NCBI GenBank assembly: GCA_945919075.1
Contig: CAMEIX010000028.1
Coordinates: 1 to 34,857, forward strand
From: an uncultured Lachnospiraceae bacterium
GTDB lineage: Bacteria; Bacillota; Clostridia; Lachnospirales; Lachnospiraceae
Reading direction: 5' to 3'
Length of the DNA: 34,857 bases
In this document: piece after piece, positions 22,135-30,597 of the stretch
How the letters are laid out: every line of letters starts with the position of its first letter
Position numbering within the stretch: position 1 is the stretch's first letter
Position numbers and translations under genes: made by a program
The notes under the pieces: generated by a model
Databases searched by the model: none
The model's input: the letters and a program-made list of their open reading frames with translations, nothing else
Told to the model about the DNA's origin: nothing

Positions 22135-24378
22135 ATGAAGAAATATTTTACTGCCATAATGTTTTGTATAGCGGCTTTATTTTTAAGTGCCTGCTCTTCT
22201 GAAAAGTTATATGAATCAGAAAAAATGAACGCATACGAAAGAACGGAATATCCACTGACAAAAGAGTATCCTGATACAACCATTCATGTAATGAACAACA
22301 GTAAACAGAAATGTCTATATTACGAATCAAGGTTTGAATACGAAGATGGGGAATCAACTTTTGTGGTGAAGGATATCTATGAGTATGATTACAATACCGG
22401 TAAGGTCAGCAAAATGGATTCTCTTACGGAGGAAGAAAAATATTACGGTTGCATTTATGTATGGGAGAATGAATTATTGGTATGTGATACGGAGTGCAGT
22501 AACATATATTTAATGGATTCGCAGCATAAGGTAATTGCAAAAAATAATTTGCAGGAACTGTCATTTCCGGGACAGGATGCGCAGAAGTGTTGCATGACTC
22601 TGCGTTTGGATATCAAAAGTGACGAAAATTACGTCTATTTGAATGGAAAGAATCAATATAATCAGGGAATGGTTCTCATATTAGACAGGAATCTGAAAGA
22701 AAAATCGGTGTTCTTTTCAGATAATGGATGGACACTGATGCCTATGTATGAGAACAAGATAAGACTTGTGGATAATAAGACCCATCATCTATATGAGTAC
22801 AAGGAAGAAAAAAACGCATTAGACGATGTAGGAAAGATTGCAGACAATGTGTTAGATCCTACATTCACTGCGGGTTATTGTCAGGGAAATTCGGAATATG
22901 ATTTTTTCTATTACACAAGAAATAATCAGAATAAGGAAAATGGCATAAGGCAAGATTATTTAGCAGGTGTCAAGGATGGAGAACAGGTAATCGTATTTGA
23001 TTTTACCGCGATGGGGATTGATGATTTATATATAGAAAGTATTACTCCCGACAGCCGGGACGGATTTTGGGTCTGGGGCACATTGAGTGATGAGAAGCAC
23101 GTCCAAGAGATGGTTTTATATCATTTTGCATTAAGTGAGAAGGTGCAGGATTATTCTATGAAATCCGGGAAAACGTGCTGCAGAATCGGAAGTCTGTTTT
23201 CACCTAATCCCGAGACAAAATCTGCAATAATGCAATTTAACCGTCAGTCAGAAGACTACTATTTTGAAACCGTGGTGTATGGGGAAATATACGAGGATAG
23301 GAATATAGCAATCACGCACCTTTTTCTGGATTGTCAGGAAGGCAAGCTTGACGGGGTAATACTCGATCAAATCGAAGACGAGCTTGTCAAAAATGATGTT
23401 TTATACGATTTGGAAAATTATCTTACACAGAGTAAAGTAGTTTCAAAGGACAGCTTTCTTACACACTATCTGGAAAGTGTAACCGATAGGGAAGGAAGAA
23501 TATATGCGCTTTATCCTTCCTTCAGAGCATTTGGATATGCTTATGACGAACACATCGATTTTTCGGATCTTCTGAAATATGAGGACTTATGTGAGGAGAA
23601 CAAAACCTTTTTATCTTCGCAGGGAGTGGAGAACGATTTAGGATTTCTTTTAACCTATTCCGGTAATACGATAGTGGACGAAGATAACGGAGAGATACAC
23701 GTTAAAGAGGATGCCTTTCGCTCCATGCTTCAGTTTTTAAAAGCACAAAGTACCTGCAGAAAAAAGAACTTCGACTGTGTAATGCAGTATTGCGAGGGAG
23801 AGTCATCCGCAACACGTATACAGATATCGGAACCCTGCGATTATCTGTATTTTAATGAATTATTTCATAATAACGTAGTATTCACCAATGTGGGAAAAGA
23901 TGGACTGGTGATAGGGGAAAGAAAGGGATTACTCGGTATATGCAATACATCGGAAAATAAAGAGGCTATCTTTGCTTTCTACGACTTTCTGTTTGAACCG
24001 GTTTTTTACCATAATGCTTTTTTTGTAGGATTGAACATGCCTGTTTTAAAAGAAGAATATAAGTTATGGGAAGATTATTTCTTGGCTACAAAAGATTATG
24101 AAGATAAGTATGGAAAGTATAATCGAAAATACGATTTTCAGATTGGTATAGGAGCGGCTGAATGTATTATTGAGGTTGGTTCTATCACAGAACAGGAAGC
24201 GAAAGAAGCCGTAACCGTTTTACAGGAAGTGCAATATGTGAAACCGATGAGGACAGCTTATAAAAATATCATTCTGGAAGAGGCTGCCGCGTATTTTGCC
24301 GGGAATCGGGATTTAGACGAGGTATGCGATAATATGGAAAAAAGATTAGAGATTGCGCTTAAGGAGAACAGAAACTAA
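22135..24378 (+). CDS. Large lipoprotein with a solute-binding-protein-like C-terminal half
   Basis: A 747-residue lipoprotein with lipobox LSAC (Cys20). Residues up to about 350 are rich in short Tyr/Asp strands and repeated YxYD or WG-type turns, which suggests a beta-propeller-like part. The C-terminal half resembles family 1 extracellular solute-binding proteins: ENKEAIFAFYDFLFEP, and the ending LEEAAAYFAGNRDLDEVCDNMEKRLEIAL, which matches the usual YFxGxxxLxEVxxxIxxR tail. Similar long lipoproteins are frequent in Lachnospiraceae and often lack their own permeases, as here. Its ligand is unknown. The start at 22135 is chosen for GGAGGGTGGAG just upstream and for the signal peptide; the frame extends to 22090 without a good site. 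The coding sequence is noticeably more AT-rich than the sugar locus. Confidence 0.7.
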   Translation: MKKYFTAIMFCIAALFLSACSSEKLYESEKMNAYERTEYPLTKEYPDTTIHVMNNSKQKCLYYESRFEYEDGESTFVVKDIYEYDYNTGKVSKMDSLTEEEKYYGCIYVWENELLVCDTECSNIYLMDSQHKVIAKNNLQELSFPGQDAQKCCMTLRLDIKSDENYVYLNGKNQYNQGMVLILDRNLKEKSVFFSDNGWTLMPMYENKIRLVDNKTHHLYEYKEEKNALDDVGKIADNVLDPTFTAGYCQGNSEYDFFYYTRNNQNKENGIRQDYLAGVKDGEQVIVFDFTAMGIDDLYIESITPDSRDGFWVWGTLSDEKHVQEMVLYHFALSEKVQDYSMKSGKTCCRIGSLFSPNPETKSAIMQFNRQSEDYYFETVVYGEIYEDRNIAITHLFLDCQEGKLDGVILDQIEDELVKNDVLYDLENYLTQSKVVSKDSFLTHYLESVTDREGRIYALYPSFRAFGYAYDEHIDFSDLLKYEDLCEENKTFLSSQGVENDLGFLLTYSGNTIVDEDNGEIHVKEDAFRSMLQFLKAQSTCRKKNFDCVMQYCEGESSATRIQISEPCDYLYFNELFHNNVVFTNVGKDGLVIGERKGLLGICNTSENKEAIFAFYDFLFEPVFYHNAFFVGLNMPVLKEEYKLWEDYFLATKDYEDKYGKYNRKYDFQIGIGAAECIIEVGSITEQEAKEAVTVLQEVQYVKPMRTAYKNIILEEAAAYFAGNRDLDEVCDNMEKRLEIALKENRN

Positions 24379-24409
24379 TTTCAGAAATGACTATCAGATA
24401 ATCAAAAAG

Positions 24410-24458
24410 AGGCTGCGCTTAAACAGTTTTCAATTGTTAAAGCGACAGCCTGTTTTTT
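24410..24458. terminator. Long bidirectional terminator between the lipoprotein gene and ppiB
   Basis: AGGCTG-CGCTT pairs with AAGCG-A-CAGCCT, and inside it AACAGTT pairs with AATTGTT around TTC. T-runs follow on both strands (24453-24458 on plus; five A at 24404-24408 give the minus-strand T-run). The ppiB stop codon is inside the plus-strand T-run. Confidence 0.85.
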
Positions 24459-24978
24459 ACATTTTTTCCGGTTCGGGATAATCCACACCGAAGGTTTCTA
24501 CGGTAACGGTCTTCATTCTCTGAGGAGTAAGAGGCTTGTCCATATAATCGGTAGGAGTTTCTGCAATCTTATTTACCACATCCATACCTTCGATAATCTT
24601 ACCAAATGCAGCATAGCTTCCGTCTAAATGAGGAGAAGTCTTGTGCATGATAAAGAACTGGCTGCCTGCGGAGTTTGGCATCATGCTTCTTGCCATAGAG
24701 AGAACACCCTCGGTATGCTTTAAGTTGTTCTCCACACCATTTTGTGCAAATTCCCCTTTGATGCTGTATCCGGGACCACCGGTACCAATGCCGTCCGGGT
24801 CGCCGCCCTGGATCATAAAGCCTTTGATAACACGGTGGAAAATCACACCGTCATAAAAGCCTTTCTTTACTAAACTGATAAAGTTATTCACGGAAATGGG
24901 AGCGATTTCAGGATAGAGTTCCAGTTTCATTACGTCGCCGCTTTCCATGGTAATGGTTACAATAGGATTTGTTGCCAT
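24457..24978 (-). CDS. ppiB: Peptidyl-prolyl cis-trans isomerase, cyclophilin type
   Basis: A 173-residue cytoplasmic cyclophilin that speeds cis-trans isomerisation at proline bonds. The hallmark FHRVIKGFMIQGGDPDGIGTG carries the catalytic Arg and the Phe/Gln of the active site, and SAGSQFFIMHK and LDGSYAAFGKIIEGMDVV are typical. The start at 24978 is preceded by AAGGA at good spacing; the open frame reaches 24996 but lacks a site there. There is no signal peptide. The gene has its own promoter (25012-25040). Confidence 0.95.
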   Translation of the reverse strand: MATNPIVTITMESGDVMKLELYPEIAPISVNNFISLVKKGFYDGVIFHRVIKGFMIQGGDPDGIGTGGPGYSIKGEFAQNGVENNLKHTEGVLSMARSMMPNSAGSQFFIMHKTSPHLDGSYAAFGKIIEGMDVVNKIAETPTDYMDKPLTPQRMKTVTVETFGVDYPEPEKM

Positions 24979-25011
24979 AACTGTCTTCCTTTCCATAATA
25001 ATTTGTTTTAC

Positions 25012-25040
25012 AATATACCCAGTATATTACACTAAATCAA
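25012..25040 (-). promoter_or_regulatory. Sigma-A promoter of ppiB with a palindrome over the -10
   Basis: On the minus strand TTGATT (25035-25040) and TATATT (25012-25017) are 17 bp apart. The inverted repeat AATATAC-CCA-GTATATT (25012-25028) covers the -10 element. Confidence 0.65.
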
Positions 25041-25059
25041 GGAAAACTGCAAGGCACGG

Positions 25060-25836
25060 GTGTATAACATGGAAAACAGAGTGATAAGGAAAAATTTAAT
25101 GAGAACAGTCCGGTGGCCGGACGAAGACACCGCGCAAAGCATCGAAGAGGGGACACTCTATTTCACGGAAAGTGCAGACACGGCTCGGAAACTGGTGGCA
25201 GCAGGATATCCGGTGCTTGGCATTCTGACACCGGAAAATGAAGGGGATGATTTCTCTGGGGTGTCCTATCTTGCGGAAAAGGATGCTCTGGAGGATGAAA
25301 CCTATTTAGAGCAGATTTACTGCCGCATGACGGACAGGCCCTATATGGTACTGGAGACCGCCCGCTGCATTCTTCGGGAGAGTACGGAGGAAGATGTGGA
25401 TGCCTTTTACCGGATTTACAAGGAGCCGGGGATGACCCGTTACATGGAAGCCCTGTTTCCAGAAAGAGAAAAGGAAGTGGCCTATATCCGGGATTACCGT
25501 AAATATGTGTACGGGTTTTACGGCTTTGGAATCTGGACGGTTCTTTATAAGGGAACCGATGAAATCATAGGTCGTATTGGTATCGAAATAAATACCTGTA
25601 GTGATGTGCCTCAGCTTGGCTATGTACTGGCGAAAGACTTTCAGGGTAAGGGGATTGCAGAGGAAGTCGTGAGGGAAGTACTCCGGTACGGATTCGAGGA
25701 ACTGGATTTTAAACGGATAGAAGCGAGGACGCATGGGGATAATAAGGCATCCTTAAGACTATTAAACAAATTGGGATTTGTGTATCGAGAGACGGTGGAT
25801 GGTCTTTTGGTATATGAAGCTGACTTGAAATTTTAA
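25060..25836 (+). CDS. GNAT-family N-acetyltransferase with an N-terminal HAD-like remnant
   Basis: A 258-residue protein. Residues ~100-258 form a GNAT domain of the RimJ/RimL style: LETARCILRESTEEDVDAFY at its start, the acetyl-CoA loop QGKGIAEEVVREVL, and the final EARTHGDNKASLRLLNKLGF. The acceptor substrate is unknown. The first ~95 residues (ADTARKLVAAGYPVLGILT, FSGVSYLAEKDAL) resemble part of a haloacid-dehalogenase fold without the catalytic Asp motif, a combination I recall from Clostridia; treat this as tentative. The start is uncertain: GTG at 25060 has AAGG five bases upstream, while ATG at 25069 lacks a good site. Confidence 0.78.
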   Translation: MYNMENRVIRKNLMRTVRWPDEDTAQSIEEGTLYFTESADTARKLVAAGYPVLGILTPENEGDDFSGVSYLAEKDALEDETYLEQIYCRMTDRPYMVLETARCILRESTEEDVDAFYRIYKEPGMTRYMEALFPEREKEVAYIRDYRKYVYGFYGFGIWTVLYKGTDEIIGRIGIEINTCSDVPQLGYVLAKDFQGKGIAEEVVREVLRYGFEELDFKRIEARTHGDNKASLRLLNKLGFVYRETVDGLLVYEADLKF

Positions 25837-25923
25837 ATTCCAGTGCAGCGGTAAATTTTCATTTGGTATATGAAACAGATAGCAACACGCCAGATGGGGA
25901 AATTACGAAGGGGGAAAACAGGA

Positions 25924-27120
25924 ATGAAAGCTATTTTTCACAAAACGAATATAAGCTTGGTCGGGACGCTTATTTTTGTGCTGTGCCTGCTATCGGTTGC
26001 CGGCTGCACCGGTACAAAAGAAGAAGTCCGGCCTGAGGGAGGGGAGTCAGCACAGGAAACGATACAGGACTCAGCACCGGAAACTACAGTCCCAGTTACA
26101 ACAGAGCCGGAATACGAGAGTCCATCTAAGGAACTTCCACCTGAGAATAAAGAGCCGGTTCCGATTAGCGTTTCTGCACCGGAGGATATTAAAGAAGAAT
26201 TGTATGCCGCTATCTGTGCGGTGCGAAAACCCGCACCCATGGAAATTTCTGGTGTGACACTGAGCGACAATCCGGACATAGATGTGAAAAACCTTTATTA
26301 TGAACTGACACGTGACTATCCGGATTTGAAATATGCCTATGACATTACCGCTAAGATAGAAGACGGATTTCTCCTATGTGAAATTTCTTATATGCCCTAC
26401 AAGACCGGAAACTGGCCTGCAAACGAAGATGCCCTGACCATTCATAATATGAAAGAACTGCTGCAGGTTGCGGAGGAAAATATTGGGGAAGATGCGGTTC
26501 CCATCCGTCTGCCACAGCAGTCTCCGGGACCGGACGACATGAACCGGATTCTTGGACAGGTGGGAGGCGGCTATATTTTGTGTGCCCTGAATCGGGATGG
26601 AACAAAGATTACCTATACCCCTGCTATGGGTATGGATATGGAGGAATGTCTGTCCCTACTTAAACAGGCAGATCAACTGGCTAAGCAGATTATTGACCGG
26701 GAACTGAATGATTCCATGACACAGAGGCAGAAGGCAGAGGCACTTTATACCTATCTGACCGGCAACGTGAAGTATGATAAACGGTATTATTCCGACCGGA
26801 ACAATATGCCCTATGATGCGCAGACCGCCATTGGTGCTCTTAGGGATAATCTGGCAATCTGCGGCGGGTGTTCTCATGCGCTGAAATTGCTTTTTGAGAA
26901 GGTGGGGACTCCCTGCTATAATGTGACCGGCACCTATTATGGGGAAAATCATATGTGGAGCATTGCCTGCCTGGATGGCGAATGGCTATGGTTCGATGCG
27001 ACTTCCGGCCGTGGTGTCTCTCCTGAGTTTGGTTTCCGCCACTATGCACTGAAAGAGCTTGATACAACAAAATATCGGTGGGAACAGGACAGAGTGGATC
27101 TTCTATTGAATCTGTTTTAA
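25924..27120 (+). CDS. Lipoprotein with transglutaminase-like (cysteine peptidase fold) domain
   Basis: A 398-residue surface lipoprotein with lipobox VAGC (Cys28). A Glu/Pro/Thr-rich linker (about 30-80) leads to a mixed domain. The transglutaminase-like core near 270-390 contains the catalytic triad: C316 in CGGCSHALKLLFEKVG, H343 in ENHMWSI and D358 in WFDATSG. Such proteins may be proteases or cross-linking enzymes at the cell surface; the substrate is unknown. The start at 25924 is preceded by AAGGGGGA and gives a proper signal peptide, unlike the longer frame from 25870. Its last 18 bp overlap the end of the convergent Crp/Fnr gene, and I see no terminator hairpin there. Confidence 0.85.
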   Translation: MKAIFHKTNISLVGTLIFVLCLLSVAGCTGTKEEVRPEGGESAQETIQDSAPETTVPVTTEPEYESPSKELPPENKEPVPISVSAPEDIKEELYAAICAVRKPAPMEISGVTLSDNPDIDVKNLYYELTRDYPDLKYAYDITAKIEDGFLLCEISYMPYKTGNWPANEDALTIHNMKELLQVAEENIGEDAVPIRLPQQSPGPDDMNRILGQVGGGYILCALNRDGTKITYTPAMGMDMEECLSLLKQADQLAKQIIDRELNDSMTQRQKAEALYTYLTGNVKYDKRYYSDRNNMPYDAQTAIGALRDNLAICGGCSHALKLLFEKVGTPCYNVTGTYYGENHMWSIACLDGEWLWFDATSGRGVSPEFGFRHYALKELDTTKYRWEQDRVDLLLNLF

Positions 27121-27771
27121 GCAAAACCATGACCCTTTTGTATCAATCTGGCCGGTGTTTTTTAATTTACTGATTTCAGCCGACATGGCACTGCGTTCCA
27201 CCCCTAAATAGTCTGCCAGTGCCTGTCGGTCATAGGGAATCACAAACTCCGGGCTTCCCTGTTGTTTTGCCTGATCCGACAGGTAGGCCAGGAGCTTTTC
27301 TTTTGTCGATTTTTGTGACATATATCGGATTTTCCGGGACAGTGTCAAATTTTTCTTCGCTATTTCCTGTACCAGATTCTTCATCAAAAGGCTGTGAAAA
27401 TGACAGGAGGCGGCACAGGATGTCAGAACACGTCTGCAATCTAAAAGGAGCACCGTACTGTCGCTTACGGCAATAACACTTACAGGCAGGGCTTCCAGTC
27501 CTGCAAAAGAAAATGCTTCTGCAAATAATTCTCCGGGTTTCAGGATGGTCATAATGCTTCGGTTACCGTAATAATCCTCCCGGACCACCTGTACGATCCC
27601 GGAAAGAACAACTCCTACAAACCGGGCAGGGGTGCCCTCCAGAAATACAGGACTGTCCTTCGGGACATCCATGGTCTTCCCGTTCAGACAAGCTATCATA
27701 GAATCCAAATCTGACTCTTCCATACCATCAAATAATGGACATCGCGATAATATTTCAAAGAAATCTTCCAT
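27103..27771 (-). CDS. Crp/Fnr-family transcriptional regulator, probable regulator of hcp
   Basis: A 222-residue regulator with an N-terminal cyclic-nucleotide-binding-like sensor domain (VGVVLSGIVQVV, LKPGELFAEAF) and a C-terminal winged helix. The recognition helix lies near QALADYLGVERSAMSAEISKL. Cysteines cluster in DCRRVLTSCAASCHFH, C-x6-C-x3-C, with more at 11 and 28, so an Fe-S, thiol or haem sensing mechanism is possible; Clostridial HcpR proteins of this family regulate hcp. It is transcribed divergently from ferredoxin-hcp, with a perfect palindrome between them. The start at 27771 has AGGAG seven bases upstream. Confidence 0.87.
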   Translation of the reverse strand: MEDFFEILSRCPLFDGMEESDLDSMIACLNGKTMDVPKDSPVFLEGTPARFVGVVLSGIVQVVREDYYGNRSIMTILKPGELFAEAFSFAGLEALPVSVIAVSDSTVLLLDCRRVLTSCAASCHFHSLLMKNLVQEIAKKNLTLSRKIRYMSQKSTKEKLLAYLSDQAKQQGSPEFVIPYDRQALADYLGVERSAMSAEISKLKNTGQIDTKGSWFCLKQIQ

Positions 27772-27824
27772 AACAATTCTCCTGTTAAAATTTTCCATAA
27801 AAATCTTTCATAAAAATTCTTCCA

Positions 27825-27840
27825 TGTTGGAATTCCAACA
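27825..27840. promoter_or_regulatory. Perfect 16-bp palindrome, probable Crp/Fnr-type operator
   Basis: TGTTGGAA-TTCCAACA is a perfect dyad of the size and symmetry bound by Crp/Fnr dimers. The likely -10 of the ferredoxin-hcp operon is TAGAAT at 27862-27867; transcription would start near 27874, putting the dyad centre (27832.5) at about -41.5, the class II activation position. There is no good -35, which fits activator dependence. Confidence 0.65.
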
Positions 27841-27910
27841 GACATTCTCCTGCCGGTATATTAGAATAAGCTCGTAACGTCAAGTAAAGAAAATGCAAGG
27901 AGGAAATACA

Positions 27911-28489
27911 ATGATTCGCAAAATTATTCAAATAGATGAAGAAAAATGTATCGGATGCGGAGCCTGTGCTTCTGCCTGCCATGAGGGAGCCATTGGTATG
28001 GTGGATGGTAAAGCAAAGTTACTAAGAGATGACTACTGCGATGGACTCGGAGACTGTCTTCCGGTTTGTCCTACAGGAGCAATCTCGTTTGCTATGCGGG
28101 AGGCAGCCGCCTATGATGAAGCCGCGGTTCGGCAGTGGCCGGTCCAGATAAAACTGGTACCTGCAAAGGCTCCGTGGTTTGATGGTGCAAAGCTTTTGGT
28201 AGCTGCTGACTGTACGGCTTATGCCTATGCCAATTTTCACCAGGATTTTATTAAGGGGCATATCACACTGGTAGGATGTCCTAAGTTGGATGCCGTGGAC
28301 TATGCGGATAAATTGACCGAGATTATAAAAAACAATGAAATCAAAGGTGTCACAGTGGTACGAATGGAAGTACCTTGCTGCAAGGGCATAGAAAATGCTA
28401 CAAAAATAGCATTACAAAATAGCGGGAAGTTTATACCCTGGAATGTGGTGACAATTACCACGGATGGAAAAATTTTAGAAAGTATGTAG
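27911..28489 (+). CDS. 4Fe-4S dicluster ferredoxin-like protein of the hcp operon
   Basis: A 192-residue iron-sulfur protein. The first cluster motif is CIGCGACASACHEGAI, and the second is CDGLGDCLPVCPTGAI with an altered first spacing that is usual for this subfamily. The C-terminal ~110 residues contain further conserved cysteines (AADCTAY, LVGCPKLD, VPCCKGIENA), making it more than a simple ferredoxin. It probably passes electrons to Hcp, whose gene starts 11 bp downstream. AAGGAGG at 27898-27904 sets the start at 27911. Confidence 0.9.
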   Translation: MIRKIIQIDEEKCIGCGACASACHEGAIGMVDGKAKLLRDDYCDGLGDCLPVCPTGAISFAMREAAAYDEAAVRQWPVQIKLVPAKAPWFDGAKLLVAADCTAYAYANFHQDFIKGHITLVGCPKLDAVDYADKLTEIIKNNEIKGVTVVRMEVPCCKGIENATKIALQNSGKFIPWNVVTITTDGKILESM

Positions 28490-28500
28490 GAGGAAATACC

Positions 28501-30099
28501 ATGAGCAATAGTATGTTTTGTTTTCAGTGTGAGCAGACCGCAGGATGCGGCGGTTGTACAGGTAAGGTTGGTGTATGTGGCAAGAATGCGGATGTGGCCA
28601 AATTGCAGGATGAACTTACAGGAGCTTTAATTGGTCTTGCCAGAGCTTCCGATGGTCATCAGACGACAGCATCCACGCATAGGGCAATGATTGAAGGGCT
28701 GTTTACGACCTTAACTAATGTGAACTTTGACGCAGAAACGATTCTTGCCCAAATTGAGACAGTCAGACGGGAAAGGGAAACTCTTATTTCCGGATGTATT
28801 GGTTGTGGCTCGCCCTGCGGCAGAAACGACGAATACGATATGACCCGACTTTGGACGGATGATGCGGATATCCGTTCCTTAAAATCCCTGATTTTGTTTG
28901 GACTTAAGGGTGTTGCAGCGTATGCTTATCATGCAATGGTGCTTGGTTATTCAGATGAGGAAGTAAATCATTTTTTCTACGAGGGACTGTTTGCTGTAGG
29001 GGAAGACTGGGATATGGAACAGCTTCTGCCTGTCGTAATGAAAGTTGGAGAAGTGAACCTCAAGTGTATGGCACTTCTCGATAAGGCGAACACGGAAACC
29101 TATGGGCATCCGGTTCCCACTAAGGTTTCCCTGACCGTGGAAAAAGGTCCGTTTATTGTTGTTTCCGGGCATGACCTGAGAGATCTTCAGCTATTGTTGG
29201 AGCAGACAGAGGGGAAAGGTATAAACATCTATACCCATGGGGAAATGCTTCCTGCCCATGCGTATCCGGAACTTAAGAAGTATTCCCACCTTAAAGGAAA
29301 TTTTGGTACTGCATGGCAGAATCAGCAGAAAGAGTTTGATAATCTTCCCGCACCGGTGCTCTTTACAACGAACTGCCTGATGCCGCCAAAGGAGAGTTAT
29401 GCTGACAGAGTGTTTACCACAGAAGTAGTGTCATATCCGGGGATGGTTCATATCGGAGAGGAAAAAGATTTCACCCCCGTTATAGAAAGGGCATTGGAAT
29501 TGGGAGGCTTTTATACAGACCGCAAATTTACCGGTATCAATGGCGGAAAAACGGTTACTACCGGATTTGGGCATAATACAGTTTTGTCCGTGGCAGGAAC
29601 GGTCATTGATGCAGTCAAAGCCGGAGCTTTAAAGCATATTTTCCTTGTGGGCGGTTGCGATGGAGCCCGTGTGGGACGTAATTATTATACGGAGTTTGTA
29701 AAACAGACACCGGCAGACACTGCAATACTCACACTGGCTTGCGGCAAATACCGTTTCAATGATCTGGATTTGGGAACCATCGGTGGATTGCCGAGAATCA
29801 TGGACATGGGACAGTGCAATGATGCTTACAGCGCAATTAAAGTAGCAGTGGCCCTGGCGGAAGCGTTTGAATGCGGCGTCAATGAGTTACCGCTTTCTTT
29901 GGTATTGTCATGGTATGAGCAGAAAGCAGTCTGCATTCTGCTGACACTGCTTCACCTTGGAATTAAGAACATTTATCTAGGGCCTACACTGCCGGCATTT
30001 CTGTCCGCCAATGTAGCAGACTTTCTGGTGAAAAATTTCAAGATTCATCCGACTACCACACCAAAACAGGATCTGGCAGAGATTTTAAAATGTAATTGA
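28501..30099 (+). CDS. hcp: Hydroxylamine reductase / hybrid-cluster protein
   Basis: A 532-residue cytoplasmic protein with an N-terminal [4Fe-4S] site (C7, C10, C19, C26 in CFQCEQTAGCGGCTGKVGVC) and the hybrid Fe-S-O cluster. Cluster ligand regions are visible in SGCIGCGSPCGR, THGEMLPAHAYPE, TTNCLMPPKESY, LACGKYRF and MGQCNDAYSA. The enzyme reduces hydroxylamine in vitro, and NO reduction and nitrosative-stress defence are its established in vivo roles in some bacteria. AGGAGG precedes the ATG. It shares an operon with the ferredoxin, and the cupin gene follows 57 bp later. Confidence 0.96.
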   Translation: MSNSMFCFQCEQTAGCGGCTGKVGVCGKNADVAKLQDELTGALIGLARASDGHQTTASTHRAMIEGLFTTLTNVNFDAETILAQIETVRRERETLISGCIGCGSPCGRNDEYDMTRLWTDDADIRSLKSLILFGLKGVAAYAYHAMVLGYSDEEVNHFFYEGLFAVGEDWDMEQLLPVVMKVGEVNLKCMALLDKANTETYGHPVPTKVSLTVEKGPFIVVSGHDLRDLQLLLEQTEGKGINIYTHGEMLPAHAYPELKKYSHLKGNFGTAWQNQQKEFDNLPAPVLFTTNCLMPPKESYADRVFTTEVVSYPGMVHIGEEKDFTPVIERALELGGFYTDRKFTGINGGKTVTTGFGHNTVLSVAGTVIDAVKAGALKHIFLVGGCDGARVGRNYYTEFVKQTPADTAILTLACGKYRFNDLDLGTIGGLPRIMDMGQCNDAYSAIKVAVALAEAFECGVNELPLSLVLSWYEQKAVCILLTLLHLGIKNIYLGPTLPAFLSANVADFLVKNFKIHPTTTPKQDLAEILKCN

Positions 30100-30156
30100 A
30101 ATAATCAGTAAGATATTGGATAATAATTATGTATGAAATGCAATGGAGGAACTAAA

Positions 30157-30480
30157 ATGTATAAGAATATTGAAAAACAGGTAAGCCTAAAACTGAAAGA
30201 TTTAGTTGATTATCAGGAAGGACAGGTAGTCAGCAAAACACTGGTGCAGAATGAGCAGATTAGTATGACGATTTTTTCTTTCGACAAAGGCGAAGAAATT
30301 TCGACTCATGCAGCCGGCGGTGATGCCATGGTTACTGTGTTGGAAGGTACAGGCAGGTTTACCGTAGGTGGAGAGGTATTTATTTTGAATGAGGGAGAGA
30401 CTCTTATTATGCCGAAGGATATTCCTCATGCAGTATATGGAGAAGAACAATTCAAAATGCAGCTTACAGTCTCCTATTAG
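30157..30480 (+). CDS. Small single-domain cupin protein
   Basis: A 107-residue beta-barrel protein. The cupin motif 1 is seen in GEEISTHAAGGDAMVTVLEG and motif 2 in LNEGETLIMPKDIPHAV, giving metal ligands of the His/Glu type, although the first motif has only one clear His. The catalytic or ligand-binding role is unknown. GGAGG at 30144-30148 sets the start at 30157; the upstream ATG in frame is unlikely. Probably the last gene of the hcp operon, since a strong hairpin follows. Confidence 0.85.
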   Translation: MYKNIEKQVSLKLKDLVDYQEGQVVSKTLVQNEQISMTIFSFDKGEEISTHAAGGDAMVTVLEGTGRFTVGGEVFILNEGETLIMPKDIPHAVYGEEQFKMQLTVSY

Positions 30481-30511
30481 GTGTTATAGAAATATAATGG
30501 TATTGCAAATC

Positions 30512-30553
30512 AACAGGTCTGCCTGTGGGGAAACTCCGGGCAGACCTGTTTGA
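30512..30553 (+). terminator. Strong hairpin after the cupin gene
   Basis: AACAGGTCTGCC (30512-30523) pairs perfectly with GGCAGACCTGTT (30539-30550) around a 15-nt loop. The T-tract is short (TTTGATT), so termination may be partial. Confidence 0.7.
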
Positions 30554-30597
30554 TTCAGATGCACACTGCTCGTAGAAATGCAGCGATATAAACGTGT

